Shown here: piece by piece, positions 1 through 9,963 of the stretch
Position numbering within the stretch: position 1 is the first letter of the stretch
Layout: the number at the start of each line of letters is the position of its first letter
The notes under the pieces: model-generated
What the model saw: the letters and a program-made list of their open reading frames with translations, nothing else
The model's database searches: none
Told to the model about the DNA's origin: nothing
Translations under genes and position numbers: made by a program
Assembly (NCBI GenBank): GCA_937923115.1
Contig: CAKZTE010000039.1
Coordinates: forward strand, 1-54,517
DNA length: 54,517 bases
DNA from: an uncultured Caulobacterales bacterium
GTDB taxonomy: Bacteria; Pseudomonadota; Alphaproteobacteria; Caulobacterales; Maricaulaceae
Direction: 5' to 3'

Positions 1-287
1 GGCATGTATTCACGGATGATTTCTATCTCTGTATTTTCGCGCTCAGCAAGTTCAGGACGGCCATTTTCTTCGTAGGTTTTGGCACTTTCTTCGCGCTGTT
101 TAAGCATCTTCGCGAGCAAAGAAAGAATTTCGCCGTCGTCAATACCGCCGCAGCGATCTGAACTACGCGCCGCAATGTCGCGGTCCTTAATGGCCGCACT
201 TACGAGACGCAGGGTCGAAACCCGAATCGGATCTCTACTTTTCATTGCCGTCTTTGTATCTTCGGAGATTTGATCTCTGAGTGCCAT
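1..287 (-). CDS. GatB/YqeY domain protein (partial, C-terminus off the window)
   Basis: The minus strand reads MALRDQISEDTKTAMKSRD from an ATG at 287 and stays open to the window edge, giving about 95 residues. The N-terminus (short helix, then K-S-R-D, then S-T-L-R-L-V-x-A-A-I-K) is typical of YqeY/GatB_Yqey proteins. These are small helical proteins related to the tail of the amidotransferase GatB; their own role is poorly defined and they may act in tRNA-linked steps. An AAAGG-like ribosome site lies just upstream of the ATG. The gene is divergent from carA, an arrangement I recall from other alphaproteobacteria. The family call is firm; the function is not. Confidence 0.85.
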   Translation of the reverse strand, partial: MALRDQISEDTKTAMKSRDPIRVSTLRLVSAAIKDRDIAARSSDRCGGIDDGEILSLLAKMLKQREESAKTYEENGRPELAERENTEIEIIREYM

Positions 288-473
288 AACTAACCTTTCG
301 CGCTTCCTTGGTGGATATGCGCTTCTCTGGACGCAAACAGTTGTCCGTTTGCTGTCGCGATTGTACTTATTAGCATTTTCTTGTGTAAAAAGACAAGCAT
401 TTTGGTCTTTACAAGCTTTGCCTCTTGCGTCCGTCGTCGCCCGTATTAAAACGATCTAAATTGGTGCAAGATA

Positions 474-500
474 GCGCAAATACCGCAATTTGGCGCTTTT
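474..500 (+). promoter_or_regulatory. Hairpin plus short T tract in the carA leader
   Basis: GCGCAAAT (474-481) can pair with ATTTGGCGC (488-496) with one bulged G around the loop ACCGCA. Four T follow, and then directly the carA ribosome site AAGGTGGGAG (501-510). The structure could occlude the ribosome site or act as a weak attenuator. Function is inferred from position only. Confidence 0.35.
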
Positions 501-517
501 AAGGTGGGAGACACCAA

Positions 518-1681
518 ATGCAAGATTTAAAAAAACCAGCGGTGCCAGACGGCACAACGGGACTTTTAGTCCTTGCAGATGGCTCAATTTTTTATGGTCA
601 GGGTTGCGGATATGAAGGCGATGCGGTTGGGGAAGTTTGCTTTAATACCGCAATCACAGGCTACCAAGAAATTCTCACTGACCCATCCTACGCAGAACAG
701 CTTGTCTGTTTCACCTTCCCACATATTGGTAATACTGGGACAAATGAAGAGGATGAAGAAGCCTCTACGCCCCGCGCGCAAGTCGCTTGCCGCGGCGCAA
801 TTTTCAGAGCGCCACTGACGCAGCCTTCTAACTGGCGCGCAACATCGCATTTGCATGATTGGCTAATCGCTCGAAAAATTATAGGCCTCTCGGGCGTTGA
901 TACGCGCGCATTAACAGCTTTTATTAGGGATAATGGCATGCCCAATGGGGTAATCGCGCACAGCAAAGATGGTAATTTTGATATTCCTAATCTTATCAAA
1001 AAAGCTCAAAACTGGGCCGGCCTTGTTGGAGCTGACATCGCTATTGATGTTCTCACACAAGAGACGTTTGACTGGCGCGAAGCGCGCTGGGAATGGCCCG
1101 ATGGTCACAAGGATATTGACGGTCTCAAGAAAGTTGTTCTGATTGATTACGGCGTAAAGCGAAATATTTTACGTAACCTTGTCAGCCAGGGACTCAAAGT
1201 TACAGTCGTGCCTGGGACTGCGCCTGCCTCCGATATCCTCGCGCTTAAGCCTGATGGAGTCGTGCTTTCAAACGGTCCGGGTGATCCCGCCGCAACGGGC
1301 AAATACGCTCTGCCCGTAATCAATGCGCTCATTGCCGCCGGAACGCCTATCTTAGGCATCTGCCTTGGCCACCAAATGCTCGCCCTTGCGCTGGGCGGCA
1401 CAACGATGAAGATGGATCAAGGCCACCACGGCGCGAACCATCCCGTCAAAGACCATACAACGAACAAAGTTGAAATCGTGTCTATGAACCACGGTTTTGC
1501 AGTCGATAGCGGCTCGTTACCAGACAGTGTTGAGGAAACGCACGTCAGCCTATTTGACGGTTCAAACTGCGGTATTCGCCTCAAAGGCAAGCCCGTGTTT
1601 TCTGTGCAGCATCACCCCGAAGCCAGCCCAGGCCCGCAAGACAGTTTTTACCTCTTTGAGCGTTTCGCTGAGGCGCTTTAA
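518..1681 (+). CDS. carA: Carbamoyl-phosphate synthase small (glutaminase) subunit
   Basis: 387 residues, normal length for CarA. It hydrolyses glutamine and passes ammonia to CarB for carbamoyl phosphate, the precursor of pyrimidines and arginine. The N-terminal CPSase_sm domain covers about residues 10-150. The class I glutamine amidotransferase domain covers about 205-385, with nucleophile Cys282 in GICLGHQ and the His366/Glu368 pair in HHPEA. The ATG at 518 has a strong ribosome site (AAGGTGGGAG) seven bases upstream. Unusually, its partner gene carB lies just downstream on the opposite strand, so the two subunits cannot share an mRNA. A hairpin sits immediately before the ribosome site and could contribute to control. 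Confidence 0.97.
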   Translation: MQDLKKPAVPDGTTGLLVLADGSIFYGQGCGYEGDAVGEVCFNTAITGYQEILTDPSYAEQLVCFTFPHIGNTGTNEEDEEASTPRAQVACRGAIFRAPLTQPSNWRATSHLHDWLIARKIIGLSGVDTRALTAFIRDNGMPNGVIAHSKDGNFDIPNLIKKAQNWAGLVGADIAIDVLTQETFDWREARWEWPDGHKDIDGLKKVVLIDYGVKRNILRNLVSQGLKVTVVPGTAPASDILALKPDGVVLSNGPGDPAATGKYALPVINALIAAGTPILGICLGHQMLALALGGTTMKMDQGHHGANHPVKDHTTNKVEIVSMNHGFAVDSGSLPDSVEETHVSLFDGSNCGIRLKGKPVFSVQHHPEASPGPQDSFYLFERFAEAL

Positions 1682-1727
1682 AGGCCACGCCCATCAGTAA
1701 GAGACCTGCTAACAATAGTTATTAAAA

Positions 1728-1768
1728 AAACCCGCCATAAAACCCGCCATAGAATGGCGGGTTTTTTA
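1728..1768. terminator. Shared terminator between convergent carA and carB
   Basis: AACCCGCCAT (1741-1750) pairs perfectly with ATGGCGGGTT (1754-1763) around loop AGA, followed by T. An extra direct copy AAACCCGCCAT lies at 1728-1738, preceded by a run of A that reads as T on the minus strand. The layout suits termination from both directions. Confidence 0.85.
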
Positions 1769-1786
1769 CTGTCGTTTAGTCTCAGC

Positions 1787-4700
1787 TTATTGAGCTGCAA
1801 TCGCCTGCAGGCTCTTCACATCATAGCCTCCCTTACGGATGGCTTTAATCGCTTCAACAGAGGCTCGCGCCGCGGCAGCTGTGGTGAAATAAGGTATTTT
1901 CTGCGTGAGCGCTGTGCGGCGCAGGCTAAAGCTATCCTTGAGCGATTGCTTGCCGCTTGTGGTATTAAACACGAGCGCGATGCCGCTGTTTTTCATTTCG
2001 TCTACGACATGCGGACGGCCTTCGTGCACCTTGCGGACGTACTCACACTCAATACCTTGTTCGCGAAGGTACTTTGTAGTTCCGCCAGTCGCTATAATTG
2101 AAAAACCCTCAGAGATAAGGTCACGGGCAAGTTCCGCCATCAAAGGTTTATGCTGCTCTCTAACAGAGATGAAGACCTTCCCGCTTGTTGGTAAATCCAC
2201 CCCGCCGCCAAGCTGGCTTTTCGCGAAGGCCGTGCCGAAATCAGGCGCGAATCCCATGACTTCACCCGTAGAGCGCATTTCAGGGCCCAGCACCGTATCA
2301 ACGCCCGGGAAGCGAGCGAATGGAAAGACAGCTTCTTTGACCGCAGTATAGTCTTGCCCTTTAACGGTGAAGTCTAAGTCTCTGATTTTTATACCTGACA
2401 TAACTTTTGCAGCGAGGCTAGCAACAGGTAGGCCGATGGCTTTTGCCACAAATGGGACAGTCCGAGACGCGCGCGGGTTAACCTCGATGAGATAGACAAC
2501 CCCGTCTTTGACGGCAAATTGCACATTCATTAATCCGATAACGCCAAGCTCAAGCGCAAGGACACGGCCCTGCCGAGCAAGCTCGTCCTGTATCTCCTTG
2601 GACAGGGTATAGGGCGGTAAAGAGCAAGCACTGTCGCCGGAATGTACGCCTGCTTCTTCGATATGTTCCATGATACCCGCGATAAAGACATCCTCGCCGT
2701 CACAAATCACATCAACATCAACTTCGATTGCGTCGCGAAGATATTGGTCAATTAGAAGCGGAGACTTGCCTGAGACTTTCACAGCCTCATTCACGTAGCG
2801 GCGCAGGTCTGGCGTATCTTCAACGATTTCCATACCGCGTCCACCCAGCACATTAGACGGCCGAAGGACGACGGGATAGCCGACTTTCTCAGCGGCAACT
2901 TCCGCTTCCTTGGCCGTACGTACAATCGCATTATTGGGTTGCTTGAGGCCTAGCTTTTCAACAAGAGCCTTAAATCGTTCGCGGTCCTCAGCGCGGTCAA
3001 GCGCGTCACGTTTTGTGCCTAATAGCGGTATACTATTCTTCTCTAGCGCCTCGGCAAGCTTCAGCGGGGTTTGCCCGCCAAATTGCACGATAACGCCAAG
3101 CAGTTCACCCGACGTCATTTCCTTGCGCACAAGCTCCAGGACGTCTTCCTCTGATAGGGGTTCAAAATAGAGACGGTCAGAGGTGTCATAGTCTGTAGAC
3201 ACCGTCTCTGGATTACAGTTGACCATAATGGACTCAATATTGATATCGTCCAGCGCAAAAGCCGCGTGGCAGCAGCAATAATCAAACTCAATTCCTTGCC
3301 CGATACGGTTTGGACCGCCGCCAAGAATAATGACTTTTTTACGGTCTGAAACACCCGCCTCGCATTGAACTTCGCCGCCAAAACTTGGCATTTCGTATGT
3401 CGAATACATGTAAGGCGTCTTAGCTTTAAACTCAGCGGCGCAAGTGTCCACGCGTTTATAGACAGGATGGACGCCAGCTTTTTGGCGAGCCTTTCTGACA
3501 GCCTCCTCTGATTTACCAACAAGCTCGCCGAGGCGGGCATCTGAGAATCCCTCAGATTTAATTGCGCGCCAATCCTGCACAGTTTTGGGCAGGCCGTGCT
3601 CGCGCGTATAGGCTTCAGCTTTGATAAGCATTTCAATCTGGCGAAGGAACCATTTGTCGATCATCGTATATTGATAGACTTTATCGACTGTCATGCCGTG
3701 GCGGAACGCTTGTGCGACAACAAGCAAGCGGTCAGGAGCGAGGATAGAGAGACGCGCTTTCAGAGCTCGTGTTAAATCGTCGCCTGTTTCCGTAAATTCA
3801 ATCTCGTTTAGCCCCGTGAGGCCCGTTTCAAGCGAACGGAGGGCTTTTTGAAAGCTTTCTGTAAAGGTACGCCCAATTGCCATCGCCTCGCCCACAGAAC
3901 GCATAGCTGTTGTTAAGATTGGCTCTGCGCCGGGAAATTTCTCAAAGGCAAAGCGCGGAATTTTAGTGACGACATAATCAATCGTCGGCTCAAATGCGGC
4001 AGGCGTTGCGCCTGTGATGTCATTATCAAGCTCATCAAGCGTATAGCCAACTGCGAGCTTGGCCGCTATTTTGGCAATGGGGAAACCTGTGGCTTTGGAC
4101 GCAAGCGCAGAACTGCGCGACACACGCGGGTTCATCTCAATAACAACCATGCGGCCGTCTTTGGGGTTTAAGCCAAACTGCACGTTTGACCCTCCCGTCT
4201 CCACGCCAATTTCGCGCAGCACAGCAATCGAGGCATCGCGCATTCGCTGATATTCTTTGTCGGTCAGTGTGAGCGCAGGGGCAACAGTAATTGAGTCCCC
4301 CGTATGCACGCCCATAGGGTCGATATTTTCAATCGCGCAGATGATAATGCAGTTATCCGCTTTGTCGCGAACAACTTCCATTTCGTATTCCTTCCAGCCA
4401 AGCAGGCTTTCATCAATAAGCACTTGGTTCGTCGGCGACGCCATGAGTCCTGAGCGCACAATCTCTTCAAACTCTTCGATATTATAAGCCACACCGCCGC
4501 CAGTACCGCCAAGGGTGAAAGCCGGGCGAATAATAGCAGGTAAACCCGTGTAATCGAGTTTTTCAACTGCCTCTGCCACGCCCGCAGAGATGTTCCCCTC
4601 AGGTGCCGTCACGATTGTCGCCTTGGGATTCTCAAGACCAATTTTCGTCATAGCCGCGGCGAAACGCTCGCGGTTTTCGGCTTTATCGATGCTGTCCGCT

Positions 4701-5056
4701 TTCGCGCCAATCATCTCTACGCTGTATTTCTCAAGCACGCCCATTTCTTCAAGGCGCAGCGCTGTGTTTAGCGCCGTTTGCCCGCCCATTGTTGGTAGAA
4801 GCGCGTCAGGGCGCTCAATGGCAATAATTTTCTCGACTATTTCAGGGGTAATCGGCTCAACATAGGTCGCGTCCGCCATGCCCGGGTCGGTCATAATCGT
4901 CGCGGGGTTAGAGTTCACCAGGATAACGCGGTAACCTTCATCGCGAAGCGCTTTACAGGCCTGGACACCTGAATAATCAAACTCACAAGCTTGACCAATA
5001 ATTATGGGCCCTGCTCCGATAATCAGAATAGACTTAATATCTGTACGCTTGCCCAT
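1787..5056 (-). CDS. carB: Carbamoyl-phosphate synthase large subunit
   Basis: 1089 residues from the ATG at 5056 ([10 protein letters not shown]), aligning with the start of E. coli CarB. A GTG six codons upstream is possible, but GAGGAC sits correctly in front of 5056. CarB makes carbamoyl phosphate from bicarbonate, ammonia from CarA and two ATP. It has two homologous ATP-grasp synthetase halves, the first beginning [20 protein letters not shown] and the second [18 protein letters not shown]. Between them is the oligomerisation domain, and the C-terminus is an MGS-like allosteric domain ([15 protein letters not shown]). The gene converges on carA and ends at the shared hairpin. Confidence 0.97.
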   Translation of the reverse strand: MGKRTDIKSILIIGAGPIIIGQACEFDYSGVQACKALRDEGYRVILVNSNPATIMTDPGMADATYVEPITPEIVEKIIAIERPDALLPTMGGQTALNTALRLEEMGVLEKYSVEMIGAKADSIDKAENRERFAAAMTKIGLENPKATIVTAPEGNISAGVAEAVEKLDYTGLPAIIRPAFTLGGTGGGVAYNIEEFEEIVRSGLMASPTNQVLIDESLLGWKEYEMEVVRDKADNCIIICAIENIDPMGVHTGDSITVAPALTLTDKEYQRMRDASIAVLREIGVETGGSNVQFGLNPKDGRMVVIEMNPRVSRSSALASKATGFPIAKIAAKLAVGYTLDELDNDITGATPAAFEPTIDYVVTKIPRFAFEKFPGAEPILTTAMRSVGEAMAIGRTFTESFQKALRSLETGLTGLNEIEFTETGDDLTRALKARLSILAPDRLLVVAQAFRHGMTVDKVYQYTMIDKWFLRQIEMLIKAEAYTREHGLPKTVQDWRAIKSEGFSDARLGELVGKSEEAVRKARQKAGVHPVYKRVDTCAAEFKAKTPYMYSTYEMPSFGGEVQCEAGVSDRKKVIILGGGPNRIGQGIEFDYCCCHAAFALDDINIESIMVNCNPETVSTDYDTSDRLYFEPLSEEDVLELVRKEMTSGELLGVIVQFGGQTPLKLAEALEKNSIPLLGTKRDALDRAEDRERFKALVEKLGLKQPNNAIVRTAKEAEVAAEKVGYPVVLRPSNVLGGRGMEIVEDTPDLRRYVNEAVKVSGKSPLLIDQYLRDAIEVDVDVICDGEDVFIAGIMEHIEEAGVHSGDSACSLPPYTLSKEIQDELARQGRVLALELGVIGLMNVQFAVKDGVVYLIEVNPRASRTVPFVAKAIGLPVASLAAKVMSGIKIRDLDFTVKGQDYTAVKEAVFPFARFPGVDTVLGPEMRSTGEVMGFAPDFGTAFAKSQLGGGVDLPTSGKVFISVREQHKPLMAELARDLISEGFSIIATGGTTKYLREQGIECEYVRKVHEGRPHVVDEMKNSGIALVFNTTSGKQSLKDSFSLRRTALTQKIPYFTTAAAARASVEAIKAIRKGGYDVKSLQAIAAQ

Positions 5057-5267
5057 ATCGGTCCTCAAATTCACTCAGAATCTGGCCAAAATGCCAAATT
5101 GACTTCGTTTAGAGAAAGCCACCTTAAAGGACAAGGATTGCAGAGAAGAATCTAAATATTTTTTGCGGAAAACCAGGCGGATGGTACAAAAGCGGCCACA
5201 AAGCACGATTTCCGTCTTTAGCTTTCGCCAGTTTTTATGGTAAGTATATCAGTCAAAGAGGTGAATC

Positions 5268-6161
5268 ATGGTCAATCGATATCAAACACGGCGCTCCAAT
5301 TTAGGCGGACGTAATGTTGGCAGGCGCCGCGGAGGATTTCGCTGGCAGATCATGCTCCTCTTCGCGGCGGGCGCAGCTGTCTATTATTTCGCAAACCAAG
5401 AAACTGTCCCAATTACGGGCCGCAAGCAGCTTCGGACGATGAAGCCTGCCCAAGAAGTGCAGCTTGGTCTTCAAAGCTATCAACAAATTCTAGCTGACAA
5501 TGGCGATGCCGTTCTCACGCGCGGTCCAGTTGTTGATGCTGTGAATGAAATTGGCATCAAACTCGCGCGCCAAGCGGAGCAGATGATGGTTGAGGAAACC
5601 GGTGAGCAGACGGGGTTTGATTGGGCCTTTAGCGTGATTGAAAGTCCGCAGGCGAACGCCTTTGCCCTCCCCGGCGGTTATACAGCGGTTTATACTGGGC
5701 TCATTCCTATCGCGGAAAATGAAGACGGTCTGGCCGTTGTTATGGGCCACGAGATTGGTCATGCCCTTGCCCATCACGGCGCGGAGCGTATGGCACAGCA
5801 AAACATGAAGCGCATCGTTAGCGCGGGTGTTGCGATGGGCGCAGGCGGCATGGATTACGGCGCGCAGCGGGCCGTTATGGGCGTGTTTGGCGGCATCAGC
5901 CAATACGGTTTTGCCCTTCCGTTCTCTCGCAAGCACGAATCCGAAGCAGACGAAATTGGCCTCTATTTGGTAGCCCGCGCCTGTTACGATCCGCGCGAGG
6001 CCCCCAAGCTTTGGGAACGTATGGGCGCACAGGGCGGGCAAACGCCGCCAGAGTTTCAGTCCACGCACCCCTCACCCGCCACGCGGGTAGCCGATTTCCA
6101 AAGGCTCATGCCACGCGCGATTGAAATCTACAACCAAAACTGCACGAATAAAATTCGCTAA
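5268..6161 (+). CDS. M48 family metallopeptidase, membrane anchored
   Basis: 297 residues. After a basic N-terminus (many Arg, residues 1-25) there is one membrane segment at about 27-43, without a lipobox. The peptidase domain carries the zinc motif HEIGH (His161, Glu162, His165) and a downstream ExxAD third ligand at about Glu224. This matches the periplasm-facing M48 group (BepA/LoiP-like) that degrades misfolded envelope proteins; no TPR domain follows, so it is closer to LoiP in layout. The ATG has AGAGGTG upstream. It is divergent from carB and codirectional with the reductase gene 33 bp downstream. The substrate cannot be read from the sequence. Confidence 0.88.
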   Translation: MVNRYQTRRSNLGGRNVGRRRGGFRWQIMLLFAAGAAVYYFANQETVPITGRKQLRTMKPAQEVQLGLQSYQQILADNGDAVLTRGPVVDAVNEIGIKLARQAEQMMVEETGEQTGFDWAFSVIESPQANAFALPGGYTAVYTGLIPIAENEDGLAVVMGHEIGHALAHHGAERMAQQNMKRIVSAGVAMGAGGMDYGAQRAVMGVFGGISQYGFALPFSRKHESEADEIGLYLVARACYDPREAPKLWERMGAQGGQTPPEFQSTHPSPATRVADFQRLMPRAIEIYNQNCTNKIR

Positions 6162-6194
6162 ACCCCTGTTTTAAAAATATAGTTAGGATAGCCA

Positions 6195-7223
6195 ATGGCT
6201 GACCGCGTATTAGTGACCGGCGTATCGGGCTTTATTGGATCTCATATCGCCAAGCGCTTGCTCGAGAAGGGTTATGACGTGCGCGGAACGGTTCGCAACG
6301 CTGCCAAGGGCAAGCGTATATTCGCCGCACTAACGCACAACATTGCAGACCCGAGCCGTTTGGAACTCGTCAAAGCCAATCTCGGCGCAGATGCCGGATG
6401 GGCCGATGCGGTTAAGGACTGCCGCTTCATTCAGCATATTGCTTCTCCTTTCCCGCTGGAAGCCCCAACCGACCGCGAAGCTTTGGTCCCCGAAGCTCGT
6501 GCAGGCGCGCAGCGTGTTTTAGAACACGGTTTCTCGGCCGGCGCTGAGAGAATTATCCTGACGTCCTCAATGGTCTCTATGGTTGGCCAAAAAGGGCGCG
6601 GGAAGACAATGGCCCTGACTGAACAAGACTGGTCTGACCCAGATTGGAAACCGCTCACCGCCTACCCCGTCTCGAAAACGCGGACCGAACTATCAGCATG
6701 GGCCTATGCAGACGCACAAGGCTACACAGATAAATTAGTGACAGTCTGTCCTGGTCTCGTATTTGGACCTGACACCTATAATAACGGTGGCGCCTCACTT
6801 GGCCTCATAAAGGCAATTTTTAGTGGGGAATTTCCAATGTTGCCAAAAGTCGCTTACCCTATCATTGATGTGCGTGATTGCGCGGCGATACATATCGCGG
6901 CGATGACCGCAGACGGAGCGGGTGGTCGGCGCTTAATGGCTGGATCAAATACGCTATGGTTCGCGGGCATTGCAAGTATCTTGCGCGAAGAATTCCCCCG
7001 CGCAAAGAAACTACCTAAATCAGAACTTCCAAATTTCATTGTCAAAATCATGGGTAAGTTTGATGATCGCGTGAAAGGCATACTTCCTGATCTTGGGACG
7101 TTTCACACGGCAGATATGACTTATGTCACGAACCTGACAGGTGTTGTTCCGCGTCCAGCCAAAGAAGCCATAATCTCGGCCGCGCGCAGTATGGCTATTA
7201 ATGGCGAAATTGACGTCGGGTAG
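6195..7223 (+). CDS. NAD(P)-dependent epimerase/reductase (dihydroflavonol-reductase-like extended SDR)
   Basis: 342 residues. The N-terminal Rossmann motif is VTGVSGFIG (GxxGxxG), with a Ser-124/125 region and the catalytic pair Tyr157-xxx-Lys161 (YPVSK) of extended short-chain dehydrogenases. Overall the sequence resembles the dihydroflavonol 4-reductase/cinnamoyl-CoA reductase-like branch, which in bacteria usually acts on unknown aldehydes or ketones. It starts 33 bp after the M48 gene and ends before a terminator at 7323, so the two probably share a transcript. The family is secure; the substrate is unknown. Confidence 0.88.
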   Translation: MADRVLVTGVSGFIGSHIAKRLLEKGYDVRGTVRNAAKGKRIFAALTHNIADPSRLELVKANLGADAGWADAVKDCRFIQHIASPFPLEAPTDREALVPEARAGAQRVLEHGFSAGAERIILTSSMVSMVGQKGRGKTMALTEQDWSDPDWKPLTAYPVSKTRTELSAWAYADAQGYTDKLVTVCPGLVFGPDTYNNGGASLGLIKAIFSGEFPMLPKVAYPIIDVRDCAAIHIAAMTADGAGGRRLMAGSNTLWFAGIASILREEFPRAKKLPKSELPNFIVKIMGKFDDRVKGILPDLGTFHTADMTYVTNLTGVVPRPAKEAIISAARSMAINGEIDVG

Positions 7224-7322
7224 CTGCAAACCGTTACATCCTTGAATTGACAATAAACGCCGAAGACGGCATTGTTAGGCAGTCTTAAACTTTAAACATC
7301 TCCTTTTGTTGGGTAAAAGACA

Positions 7323-7355
7323 GGCGGCTTGGATGGCACTCCAGCCGCCATTTTT
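7323..7355 (+). terminator. Rho-independent terminator after the SDR gene
   Basis: GGCGGCTTGGA (7323-7333) pairs with TCCAGCCGCC (7340-7349) with one bulge, followed by a T run (7351-7355). It separates the M48-SDR unit from greA. Confidence 0.8.
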
Positions 7356-7460
7356 ATTGAACCAACCCCAGATATTGAGACTTGACGGGCCTAAAATAAG
7401 TCTTAGGTTTCGTGCGCTTGAATGCCTGACCTTACGGCAGCTCTAATGAGGATTACATCC

Positions 7461-7934
7461 ATGCAAAAATTTCCGATGACTGTCGGCGGCCATGCCGCGC
7501 TTGAAGCCGAACTTAAGCACCTCAAATCAGTTGAACGCCCTTATATTATCAACGCAATCTCTGTTGCGCGCGACCATGGCGATCTGTCAGAAAACGCCGA
7601 ATATCACGCAGCCAAAGAAAAGCAAGGTTTCGTTGAGGGACGCATTCAAGAACTTGAAAGCAAGCTTGCTCTCGCTCAAGTCATAGACGTTGCTAAAATG
7701 AGCGGCGATACGGTCAAATTTGGCGCGACGGTTACCATCGTAAACGAAGATACCGACGAAGAGTCCCGTTATCAAATCGTAGGTGAAGACGAGGCAAATG
7801 TGAAAGATGGAAAGATTTCTATCACCTCTCCAATTGCACGCGCGATGGTCACAAAAGGCGTTGGCGATGTATTTGAGGTTATGGCTCCCGGCGGGTCTAA
7901 AGGCTATGAAATCCTGGCAGTAGATTTCGTTTGA
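7461..7934 (+). CDS. greA: Transcription elongation factor GreA
   Basis: 157 residues from the ATG at 7461, which has TGAGGA eight bases upstream; an upstream in-frame start would add 13 non-conserved residues. GreA enters the RNA polymerase secondary channel and stimulates cleavage of backtracked transcripts. The N-terminal coiled coil holds the acidic tip motif ([15 protein letters not shown]) that coordinates the catalytic metal. The C-terminal FKBP-like domain ends with [14 protein letters not shown] and an ILAVDF tail. The stop overlaps the next start as TGATG, which suggests translational coupling. Confidence 0.96.
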   Translation: MQKFPMTVGGHAALEAELKHLKSVERPYIINAISVARDHGDLSENAEYHAAKEKQGFVEGRIQELESKLALAQVIDVAKMSGDTVKFGATVTIVNEDTDEESRYQIVGEDEANVKDGKISITSPIARAMVTKGVGDVFEVMAPGGSKGYEILAVDFV

Positions 7935-8914
7935 TGGACCCAACCGTTCGGACATGCTGGGTTATCAGCGACGGACGGCGCGGCATTGAAAATCAGGCCC
8001 TGGGCTTGGCCGAAGCAGCTTCCCGCATAGAAGCACTAGATATCCAGTGCTACCTTATTGAAAATGGCAAAGCCTTCACAGCCGCCAGTCCACGATTGCA
8101 ATTTGCTCTAAAATCCAACCCCATTGACTACGGGCTGCCAAAAGTCTTGCCAGATCTGGCCATTGGCTGCGGCAGGCAAGCCATTGCGCCGCTATTGGCA
8201 ATAAAAAAAACGTCGCCCTCGGTTTTCACAGCTTATGTGCAAGACCCGAGGATTGGCCCTGACAACTTTGATGTCGTCTTCGCACCACAGCACGATACAC
8301 TCACTGGCTCAAACGTGGAGGTCATGATTGGCAGTCCCAACCGCATAACGAACACACTCATGATTGCCCAAACTCTAAATTTCACACAAAAACTAGAAGC
8401 GCTACCCATGCCACGCGTTGCGATGCTTATCGGCGGCCCCTCAAAAACGCATAAATTCAGCAAGAGCAACCATGCCGCTCACTTGGATGCGGCGCGTCAT
8501 GCCCTCTCTAGTGGTTACAGCCTGTTGATAACAGTCTCGCGGCGCACGCCCACAAGTATCCTAAAGGATTACAAGCTTCTGGCGTCTGATCACCAGAACG
8601 TCTGGCTATATGATGGCGAAGGAGAAAACCCCTACTACGCTTTCCTTGGCGGCGCTGACATAATACTTGCGACCGAAGACAGCACCAATATGCTAACGGA
8701 GGCCTGCGCAACAGGCAAAACCGTCTTTCGCCTTCCAATGTCGGGGCAGCCCAGTAAATTTGATACACTTTATAATGAACTGCAAAACCGGTGTAATGTC
8801 GCACGGTTTAGCGGCAACTTCACTGGAAAGCCTTACGAACCACTTTTGGAAACCCCTCGCGCGGCCACACAGTTGTGGGCGCATTTTCACCGCCGAGGCG
8901 CGGTGGTCAATTAG
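7934..8914 (+). CDS. ELM1-family protein (mitochondrial fission ELM1 / putative glycosyltransferase fold)
   Basis: 326 residues. The start ATG at 7934 overlaps the greA stop (TGATG). Conserved stretches are the N-terminal WVISDGRRGIENQALGLAEA, a central IGGPSKTH, and LATEDSTNMLTEACATG near the end. These are hallmarks of the family named after the plant mitochondrial fission protein ELM1, whose bacterial members are uncharacterised. The C-terminal E-DS-NM-EA pattern looks like the donor-binding half of a GT-B glycosyltransferase, so sugar transfer is a reasonable inference. There is no signal peptide or membrane segment. It faces the ThuA gene tail to tail with a one-base gap. Confidence 0.85.
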   Translation: MDPTVRTCWVISDGRRGIENQALGLAEAASRIEALDIQCYLIENGKAFTAASPRLQFALKSNPIDYGLPKVLPDLAIGCGRQAIAPLLAIKKTSPSVFTAYVQDPRIGPDNFDVVFAPQHDTLTGSNVEVMIGSPNRITNTLMIAQTLNFTQKLEALPMPRVAMLIGGPSKTHKFSKSNHAAHLDAARHALSSGYSLLITVSRRTPTSILKDYKLLASDHQNVWLYDGEGENPYYAFLGGADIILATEDSTNMLTEACATGKTVFRLPMSGQPSKFDTLYNELQNRCNVARFSGNFTGKPYEPLLETPRAATQLWAHFHRRGAVVN

Positions 8915-8915
8915 G

Positions 8916-9806
8916 CTAGCAGCCTTTCCCATCTTTGTCGGTTTCATGCGCGACCCAGCGCGCCGCGTTCTCTAGAAGCTGCTGATAAACGGGATTGTCA
9001 TAGGCCGTTTCCATGTGCCCAATTGCAGAATAAAACGTGCGCCCCTTGCCAATGCAGCGAGACCAAATAATCGGATGATTTTCGGCGCCCTCGCCCATGC
9101 GCAAGTCTGACACATCCCCATAGACATTGTTAACGGGACTATAGGTGCTCTCGTCAATGCCCGCGATAACCGTGAAGTTTTCGTTAGGTACGCTATCAAA
9201 AGTATACCATTCTTCTATTGCGCGCCATTCCGCGGGAATTTTTTTTGCAATAGGATGATTAGGGGCCAACATCTCTACGCGGGCTTCTTGAAGTTGTGGG
9301 TCCATAGGATGACTGACGAATGTCGGGCCTATGACCTCATCAGAATACCAAGGCCAATCTTTGTGCGATGAATCGCCCGAGCCATGAAGGGCAAGGAGGC
9401 CGCCGCCCTCTTTTACCCAATTTTCTAACACAGCTTCTTGCTGTGGCGACAGACCATCGCCCGTAAAATTATTCATCACAACAATGCTAAACTTTGCGAG
9501 GTCGTCTTTATTAAAAACAGCACCATTTTCTGTTGAGAACGTCCCGTACCCCATTTTTCGCGCGAGCCGTATCATGTGCATATGCGCCCCAGCTATGCCG
9601 TCCTCGTGCCGCCATTCCCGCGTTTTGGAAAAGACCAAGATGCTCGGCGATTTCATGTGCTCCGAAATTGGCGGAGCAATTTGGTCATAAATCGATATCT
9701 CTGCAGAGGATAAAGGCTCAATTGTTGCCTGATTAGGACTAGTTTGAGCCGTACAAGCCGAGATCCCGATAGTCGTTAGGAGTAAAAGTTTAAATGCGTT
9801 TTTCAT
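8916..9806 (-). CDS. ThuA-like domain lipoprotein
   Basis: 296 residues from the ATG at 9806. That start gives a clean lipoprotein signal, MKNAFKLLLLTTIGISAC, with lipobox Cys18; a longer start at 9827 would bury it. The rest is a ThuA/class I glutamine-amidotransferase-like fold: SILVFSKTREWRHED at its beginning, then GGGLLALHGSGDSS, and IIWSRCIGKGRTFYSAIGHM at the end. ThuA-like proteins are linked to sugar (trehalose) utilisation and glycoside metabolism. This one would sit on the periplasmic face of a membrane. It is divergent from trxB with about 155 bp between the starts. Substrate unknown. Confidence 0.85.
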   Translation of the reverse strand: MKNAFKLLLLTTIGISACTAQTSPNQATIEPLSSAEISIYDQIAPPISEHMKSPSILVFSKTREWRHEDGIAGAHMHMIRLARKMGYGTFSTENGAVFNKDDLAKFSIVVMNNFTGDGLSPQQEAVLENWVKEGGGLLALHGSGDSSHKDWPWYSDEVIGPTFVSHPMDPQLQEARVEMLAPNHPIAKKIPAEWRAIEEWYTFDSVPNENFTVIAGIDESTYSPVNNVYGDVSDLRMGEGAENHPIIWSRCIGKGRTFYSAIGHMETAYDNPVYQQLLENAARWVAHETDKDGKGC

Positions 9807-9928
9807 AAGGCGATTATAACTAGGCATTGCACTTTCGCAATCAAAATACACGACCCTTAGTCCACATACCAACGCTGTCGTCCTCTTGTGTTCACGAGAG
9901 GCCCATCTTATGTCTAACTCGAAGTTTA

Positions 9929-9962
9929 AGCGAGAAGAGCATTATAGCGAGAAGAGCATTAT
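9929..9962 (+). repeat. 17-bp perfect tandem duplication before the trxB start
   Basis: AGCGAGAAGAGCATTAT occurs at 9929-9945 and again at 9946-9962. The unit contains the GAGAAGAG ribosome-binding sequence, so the likely trxB ATG at 9964 follows two copies of its own ribosome site. Confidence 0.9.
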
Positions 9963-9963
9963 T

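Noticed and set aside
5057-5074. GTG start six codons upstream for carB
   Set aside because: GAGGAC lies between the GTG and the ATG at the right spacing for the ATG, and the E. coli protein begins at that point.
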